A DNA stretch of 29,357 nt from Hymenoscyphus infarciens (taxonomy: Eukaryota > Ascomycota > Leotiomycetes > Helotiales > Helotiaceae). The notes under the pieces are model-generated. The model had not been told where the DNA came from, searched no databases, and saw only the letters and a program-made list of their open reading frames with translations. Made by a program: the position numbers and the translations under genes. Below are positions 22,914 through 29,357 of the stretch, one piece after another; positions within the stretch are counted from its first letter, which is position 1; each line of letters starts with the position of its first letter. The stretch lies in contig LLCB01000494.1 of the NCBI GenBank assembly GCA_001414345.1, positions 1-29,357 of the forward strand, in the 5' to 3' direction.

Positions 22914-22976
22914 CTTTATATTATAATAATAATAGCCTTACTTTATATTATAATAATAATAGCCTAGCTTTATATT
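22914..22976. repeat. 27-bp tandem repeat, 2.3 copies
   Basis: CTTTATATTATAATAATAAT followed by AGCCTTA or AGCCTAG starts at 22914, 22941 and 22968. Period 27 bp equals nine codons, so it may be a fragment of former coding sequence, but no flanking frame is convincing. Confidence 0.85.
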
Positions 22977-22979
22977 ATA

Positions 22980-23640
22980 CCTTTATATATTAATTCTAAT
23001 TATACTACTCTTCTTTCTCTAAGTTAATAATAGTAGTAGACGAGTTTCTAGCTAACTAATTAATACTACTAATAGAGAAGAGACTTAGTAGTATATAGTA
23101 GCGTTCTAGAGTTATAAACTCGTCTTTTTAGATAGTAGAGAGGTCTTTAAGTATAGCTCGATTTATATAGATATACGTCGACGACTTATTTTAAGGAGCT
23201 TATAAGTCGATTACTTATATACTATATAAGTTAGAGTATTATAAATTTAGACTAGTAGTGTTATAACTTATTAAGGGTATTATAGAAGATAAGATAAACC
23301 TCTCTTCTTCTCTTATATTATTAACTTTTATTTAAATATCGCGGTTTTGCTAATAATATACTAATACTAAGCGTAGCTTTAATACTAAAGTACTAAAGTT
23401 AAAAGCACGTTATTAAATCTTAACTAAACGAAGATAAGAGAACGAGATTTATTATACTAATAAACTTATTATATAAGCTAAAAGATAGTACTTAACTTTA
23501 TAAAAGCTATACTACTATAGTATTAAATATATACTATCTTATAGAGTTTTATAGATTATATTAAAGCCTTTTTTAATATACTCTCTTTTCTTTAGTTCTA
23601 TTAGATAATAAAATCTCTAGGTTTTATAAGAGTCTTTTTA
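22980..23640 (+). pseudogene. Possible decayed reading frame, plus strand
   Basis: A plus frame broken by TAA/TAG reads as basic, hydrophilic text, best around 23370-23520 (TKVLKLKARY, KRRQENEIYY). Around 23171 it passes over TACGTCGACGAC, a CG-rich stretch unusual in this DNA. Evidence is compositional only and the limits are guesses; no family recognised. Confidence 0.22.
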
Positions 23641-23649
23641 TATATATCT

Positions 23650-25980
23650 TTTCTTTTTATTTTATTAGTTTTTACTTCTTATTTCTTATATATATTTTAT
23701 TTAATTCTCTATTTTAGTATAGTAGAGTAATTTTTTATATATATTTTTTTTAAGTATAGAAAGTTATTTTCTTCTAGACATAGATAGAAGTAAGAACTAT
23801 AATTATACTAGTAAGTCTAGTATAATCGACTTTCTATTAGTTTTAGAAGATTATTTTTCTTATATAGTTATAAAGTAGAAGTATTTTTTACTTTTATAGA
23901 ATAGACTAGAGTTTCTATTATACGTTTTAGCTAGCCTAGTAATAAGAGTATTTATTCTATAAAGTATAGTATTTTTAGTATACTTAATATAATATTATAG
24001 TAGAGGGTTTTCGTAATTATACTCTATAAGCTATAATAAAACATAAGCTAGAATAAAAAGAAATCAAGTTTCTATAGTACTATTTAACTTTATAATTTTC
24101 TATTTCTTCTTACCTTATGTTTTCCTTTAAATTAGTTTTATATACTATTTAATATTATCTATTTCCTTTATATATATATATAACTATTTACTATTTATAC
24201 TACTTCTATTACTTTATCTATCTTAATCTTAAAGGTCGTCTTCTTATCTTTCTAGTTCTATACTAAGCTTATAAAATAAAAAAATAAATTCATATACTAA
24301 AATAAGTAACCCTAGTTTATAATTAGTTAACTAAAAGTATTAGATTCTATTTTTTACTTACCTCTTAGTCTTTACTTAAGTACTAGATTAACTATATAGT
24401 TTTTATAGTTATATAGAGAATCCTCTACTAAGATACGTTAAATTACTTTAACTTTTAAAAGAGTATAATACTATATTAAAACCTCTAGAATTCCTAGCTA
24501 AGGGTTTAAACATATAAGAAGTATTATTAGTATTTTAATATACTAAGTTATAGCCTTTTTCTATTCTTATTTTATAAAGTCCTATTCCTTAATTACTCTT
24601 TCTAGTCTCTATAAGATATTAATACCTTTAAGGATTTAAAGATTACTTAAAAAACTTAAAGAATCTATAATATTCTCCTTATTAATATATAAGCTAGCTC
24701 TATATATAAGCTTAAAAAGCTATATTAATCTATTTAACTTATCTTCAAGTAGTATAAGATTTAGGCTTTATAATAAAAGAATATTAAGCTGTCTCTCTAT
24801 TACTAGTAATTTATTAATAAGACCTTTAAGTATCGCGGTTTTTACTTTAATAGATAGTAACTTTTTTTAAAGAGCTTTAAAGTAAGTAGCTAATTTCTTA
24901 GTCTCTTAAATATTAAAGTAATTCTAGATATTTCTTAATTACTAAACTTATACTATAATAAGACGTTAAAGACTCTTAATCTCCTTTTTAATTAAATACT
25001 AAGTCTATAACTTTATATACTATTAATATAAGCCTTCTTCTCTTATAAGTACTTATTATTCTTAGCTTATATTAGATTATATTAACTTAGCTTTAATTAC
25101 TTCTATAGTATTATCTACTATCTATTATAGTATTCTTTTACTTAAAGGATACTATATAGCTTAAGATAACCGCTAGTATAGTTTCCTAGTTAGAATAGAA
25201 TTTTTAATATTAGTACTTACTAGTACCTTATATAATACTTTTATAAAGCTTCTTTTTATTCTCTCTTTATATAAAAAGAGACGCTATAGCTCTTTATAAA
25301 AGCGTTACTCTTATATTCTCCTTTCTACGTTTTCTTTTATACTAAACTACTAAGTTAAATTAGTAGATAGTATTACCTTAATAATAATAAAAAAAGAAGT
25401 AGTATATAATCTACTATCTTCTTATATAATCTTTAATTTTCTTTTTAATATTATTACTTAGTATAAGAATAGTAAGTAAAATAAAGTAATTATAAGTCTA
25501 ATTAATTATTACTCTAGATTATTTAACAGTTTTAGAGGCCTTTTAGAATTAACTTTAAAGCGTATATCTAAGTTTTAAGTACTAAAGCTTTATTTAATAC
25601 CTAGTTTAAGTATCTAGAAAGTTAGTATAACTTATAGCTAAGCTCTCTTTATAAACTCTAACTAGATAAGCCTTTATTAACTAGTCTCTTTTAGTACTCT
25701 TACTATCCTTATCTCTAAGGTCTTAAATATAATATAGCCTATACTCTAGTTAATAGGCTAGAGAATAAGTATATTAATAGAATATATTTAATATATAACA
25801 AATCCTAGGTACGATTTTAGAGTAGTTTTACTAAATATATAGACTAAATTAGTATATAATATTGTATTAGATAATATAATAGCTATTATAAGATAATAGA
25901 TTTATAATTAACCTTACTAGATATACTATACTACTAAAGCGTTTACTATAATATAGATTAAGTAAACGTAGTATACTTCT
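23650..25980 (-). pseudogene. Large RIP-killed protein gene, unknown family, minus strand
   Basis: Leftward from about 25980 one phase stays gene-like to about 24060 (about 640 codons), with weaker text to 23650. Breaks are TAA/TAG. G-starting codons and acidic residues occur at a gene-like rate; pieces include FKTLEIRIVRVLKET near 25720, KVLYKVLVSTNIKN near 25220, IREEGLYQY near 25040, TKKLATYFKAL near 24880 and ILKGLINKLLVIERQLNI near 24800, the last about 21 codons without any stop. It looks like a helical soluble protein. No catalytic motif seen. It would be divergent from the plus-strand relic beginning near 26220. Confidence 0.48.
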
Positions 25981-26219
25981 ATAATAGTATACGTAGTTTA
26001 TAAGGCCTGTTTAATCTAAGCCTTTAAATTTATATAGTAACTTCTTTACTAATACTTAAGCTTTAAATTTATATAAGTATCTATCTTATTTATTTACTAC
26101 TTACTCTTCTTATTTAAGTAGAACTTTATTAGTATTAGAGAGAAAATATCTACTCTCTACTTAGAGTTATATATTATTAGTAGACTTTTCTTTTTTCCTC
26201 TTATATTAAAAGTTACTAT

Positions 26220-26960
26220 TAATATAAATATTATATAAAGACTTAGTTCTACGCTCTTTTAAGATATTATAAAAGTAAGCTAGATAAATATCTACTAAGG
26301 TAGCCTCTAAGATCTATTAAAGCCTTATAGACTCTCGAGATAAGTAGAGGCTTTAGATAAGGTCTTAGTTAAGAAGGTCTTTATAGAGTTTAGAGGCTTT
26401 AGACTAATAAAAGTAAGAGTACTCTTATAGCTTTTTAAGATCTAGGATATAATAAAACCCCTTTTTAATATAGAAGTTCTAGAGACTATATATAAAGGTA
26501 TATTTAGATATAAAGCCTCTTATAAATATACTATTAAATAAATTAAGTAAGTCTAGATAGAACTCTAGTCTTAGTATAACTAGAGTAGATAGAAAGAAGC
26601 CTTATTTAATTATAGAAGTAGCTCTTAACTATTTATAAGAGTAGTAGTAGATAGATTAGTTATAAGCACTCTCTATTAATTATTAGCTAAGCTTATACTT
26701 TTTTTAAAAGAGTATTATTTTTAATATTTATTATAAGAGTATTTAAACTTACTCTAATTACTAATATAAAAGACTTTAAAGGTTTTACGTTTATAAAACT
26801 CCTCTTTATACTTAGATATACTATTAAATAAAGCTTAAGAAAGGAGCTTAATAATCTAATCCTAATTTTTAATATAAGTAGCTTAAAACTAGACATTTTT
26901 AAAAGAAGAGTTTTAGTTATCTTTACTTAGGTTATCTTCTAGTAGATTCTCCTAATTATT
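26220..26960 (+). pseudogene. RIP-killed protein gene fragment, plus strand
   Basis: A plus frame of about 245 codons broken by TAA/TAG. Pieces include LYKDLVLRSFKIL near 26230, STKVASKIYQSLIDSRDK near 26300 and TRVDRKKPYLIIEVALNYL near 26580, followed by a Y/K-rich part to about 26900. The window's only conventional open frame (minus strand, 26896-26693) lies in the in-phase antisense of this stretch and is L/I/S-rich, as antisense frames of RIP-damaged genes tend to be. Family not recognised. Confidence 0.4.
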
Positions 26961-27213
26961 ATAATTACTATTATTAATAGTATTAATATAATAAGAATAA
27001 TTAATAGAATAAGTATAAAGAGGTAGAGGTAGGTATATTAGACGCTATTCTTATCTAATATAGAGATTTATAAGAGTATATATAGTTTAGAACTAACTAG
27101 TAGCTATCCTCTTAGTATACTTTATATAACTACTAAGTTTACTAGATCTAGTATATAGAGGTAGCTTATAGATTTAAAATATAATTATAAAAGGTTTTAA
27201 GAGGTTAGGTAGT
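26960..27213. other. AT-rich interval before the right array
   Basis: No supported frame, satellite unit or inverted repeat. It leads into a polypurine tract and then the right satellite array. Confidence 0.4.
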
Positions 27214-27270
27214 AGAGGGAGAGAGGAAGAGAGAGAGGAAGAGAGAGAGGAAGAGAGAGAAGAGGAGAAA
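27214..27270 (+). repeat. 57-nt polypurine tract with 12-bp repeats
   Basis: Every base from 27214 to 27270 is A or G. Most of it is a 12-bp repeat of the type GAGAGGAAGAGA, about four copies. It lies about 50 bp before the first satellite-like unit at the right boundary of the island. It could be the end of a decayed E/R-rich coding repeat (12 bp = four codons) or a simple-sequence tract. Confidence 0.93.
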
Positions 27271-27317
27271 ATCTTAGAGTAAATAAGATAGGAAGAAGAA
27301 CTAAGGTATAAGGAGAA

Positions 27318-27336
27318 TTTAAGTAGTACTACTACG
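27318..27336 (+). repeat. Partial plus-oriented satellite unit at the right boundary
   Basis: TTTAAGTAGTACTACTACG matches the second part of the left-array unit exactly and in the same orientation. It lies only about 26 bp before the inverted right array begins, so orientation switches here. Confidence 0.85.
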
Positions 27337-27361
27337 AAAATAAGATATAATAGATAAATAA

Positions 27362-29357
27362 TAGTAGTAATACTACTAAGCTTTAATAGTATAACTATAA
27401 AAGAAAGACTTAGATAGTAGTAGTACTATCTAAAAGAGAGACTTATATAGTATTAATACTTAAAAGAGAGACTTACATAGTAGTACTACTTAAAAGAGCA
27501 ACTTATATAGTAGTATAACTTAAAATAGGATTTTATATAATAATACTATTTAAAATAAAAACTTATATTATAGTACTATTTAAAATAGAGACTTATATAG
27601 TAGTACTACTTAAAAGAGAGACTTAGGTAGTAGTACTATATAAAATAAAAGCTTATATAGTAATACTACTTAAAAGAGAGACTTATATAGTAGTACCTCT
27701 TAAAATAGAAACTTATATAATAATACTACTTAGAATATAAATTTATATTATAGTACTATTTAAGATAGCGACTTACGTAGTAGTACTACTTAAAAGAGAG
27801 ACTTATATAGTAGTACTAGGTAAAATAAAAGCTTATAAAGTACTACTACTTAAAAGAGAGACTTATATAGTATTACTACTTAAAAGAGAGACTTACGTAG
27901 TAGTACTACTTAAAAGAGGGACTTATATAGTAGTACTACATAAAATAGAAGCTTATATAGTAATACTACTTAAAAGAGAGACTTACATAGTAGTACTACT
28001 TAAAATATCAACTTACGTAGTACTACTACTTAAAAGAGAGACTTACGTAGTAGTACTACGTAAAATAGAAGCTTATATAGTAATACTACTTAAAAGAGAG
28101 ACTTACGTAGTAGTACTACTTAAAATAGAATTTTATATAATAATACTATTTAAAATAAAAACTTATATTATAGTACTATTTAAAATAGAGACTTACGTAG
28201 TAGTACTACTTAAAAGAGCGATTTACATAGTAGTATTACGTAAAATAAAAGCTTATATAGTAATACTACTTAAAAGAGAGACTTACGTAGTAGTACTACT
28301 TAAAATATAGACATAGATAATAATAATACTTTAAATATCAACTTACGTAGTAGTACTACGTAAAATAAAAGCTTATATAGTAATACTACTTAAAAGAGAG
28401 ACTTACGTAGTAGTACTACTTAAAAGAGAGACTTACATAGTAGTACTATATAAAATAAAAGCTTATAAAGTACTACTACTTAAAAGAGAGACTTACGTAG
28501 TACTACTACTTAAAAGAGAGACTTACGTAGTAGTACTACTTAAAAGAGAGACTTACGTAGTAGTACTACGTAAAATAGAAGCTTATATAGTAATACTACT
28601 TAAAAGAGAGACTTACGTAGTAGTACTACTTAAAAGAGAGACTTACGTAGTAGTACTACGTAAAATAAAAGCTTATAAAGTATTACTACTTAAAAGAGAG
28701 ACTTACGTAGTAGTACTATATAAAATAAAAGCTTATAAAGTACTACTACTTAAAAGAGAGACTTACGTAGTATTACTACTTAAAAGAGAGACTTACGTAG
28801 TAGTACTACTTAAAAGAGAGACTTACGTAGTAGTACTACGTAAAATAAAAGCTTATAAAGTACTACTACTTAAAAGAGAGACTTATATAGTATTACTACT
28901 TAAAAGAGAGACTTACGTAGTAGTACTACTTAAAAGAGAGACTTACGTAGTAGTACTACGTAAAATAAAAGCTTATAAAGTACTACTACTTAAAAGAGAG
29001 ACTTACGTAGTAGTACTACTTAAAAGAGCGACTTACGTAGTAGTACTACGTAAAATATCGACTTATATAGTAATACTACTTAAAAGAGAGACTTATATAG
29101 TAGTATCTCTTAAAATAGAAACTTATATAATAATACTACTTAGAATATAAATTTATATTATAGTACTATTTAAGATAGAGACTTACGTAGTACTACTACT
29201 TAAAAGAGAGACTTACGTAGTAGTACTATATAAAATAAAAGCTTATAAAGTACTACTACTTAAAAGAGAGACTTACGTAGTATTACTACTTAAAAGAGAG
29301 ACTTACGTAGTAGTACTACTTAAAAGAGAGACTTACGTAGTAGTACTACTTAAAATA
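27362..29357 (-). repeat. Right 30-bp satellite array, inverted
   Basis: About 65 units of the same 30-bp satellite, reverse-complemented relative to the left array: CGTAGTAGTACTACT, then TAAAAGAGAGACTTA. From 27421 to the window end the 30-bp phase is never broken, so the 22-bp truncated units of the left array are absent, although the AT-rich variants that accompany them (TAGAATATAAATTTATATTA) occur at 27731 and 29141, exactly 1410 bp (47 units) apart. Junctions read CG, TA or CA. The first 60 bp are diverged. The array continues past the window. Confidence 0.96.

Noticed and set aside
23160..23190. Y-V-D-D-like codons (TACGTCGACGAC) suggesting a reverse transcriptase active site
   Set aside because: The residues before and after do not look like the expected neighbouring motifs of copia, gypsy or LINE reverse transcriptases, and four residues alone are weak evidence.
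26693..26896. 67-codon open reading frame with ATG on the minus strand, the only conventional frame of any length
   Set aside because: It is L/I/S/K-rich, has no motif, and is the in-phase antisense of a more gene-like, TAA/TAG-broken plus-strand relic (26220-26960). Stops become TTA/CTA (leucine) on the opposite strand, which explains both its openness and its composition.
1..29357. Mitochondrial genome or an AT-rich protist genome
   Set aside because: A mitochondrial or protist sequence would retain open frames and tRNAs and would not lack CA and TG specifically. The dinucleotide pattern fits RIP far better.
1..29357. Chromosome end
   Set aside because: No TTAGGG-type repeats are present; the 30-bp unit bears no resemblance to known fungal telomere repeats.

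Overview
This window looks like a heterochromatic, RIP-mutated island from a filamentous ascomycete (Pezizomycotina). RIP is repeat-induced point mutation, which turns CpA into TpA on either strand of duplicated DNA. The dinucleotides CA and TG are almost absent on both strands: 9601-9900, for example, has none of either, while CT, AG, AC, GT and some CG remain. TA, TAA and TAG are everywhere, so no conventional gene is intact. The longest ATG-started open frame in 29.4 kb is 67 codons and looks like an antisense shadow. I see no rRNA, tRNA, CRISPR, telomere repeat or recognisable intact transposon. I cannot name the species; a pericentromeric or subtelomeric location is possible but not shown.

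Layout. (1) 1-4990 is a tandem array of a 30-bp unit, about 166 copies. It has a second level of order: a 1948-bp higher-order repeat marked by seven 82-bp blocks, each starting with a 22-bp truncated unit. (2) 4991-27361 is about 22 kb of RIP-degraded unique-looking DNA. When the abundant TAA/TAG codons are tolerated (as expected from RIP of CAA, CAG and TGG), several long charged frames appear: minus strand near 7060-5900, 12500-11180, 15300-13990, 22190-19350 and 25980-23650; plus strand near 7160-8900, 15780-18960 and 26220-26960. The best supported are those containing internal tandem repeats whose spacings are all multiples of three. I recognise no family for any of them. (3) 27362-29357 is the same 30-bp satellite in the opposite orientation, running out of the window.

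The island is therefore bracketed by inverted satellite arrays, and single or paired satellite units also lie inside it at 12859-12888, 19250-19309 and 27318-27336. My working interpretation is a silenced multi-gene duplication or mobile segment embedded in satellite DNA. Its genes are dead and do not form a working pathway today.

Caution on the gene relics: DNA of this composition reads as protein-like in more than one frame once TAA/TAG are ignored, so strand and limits of most relics are inferences. Confidence values reflect that.
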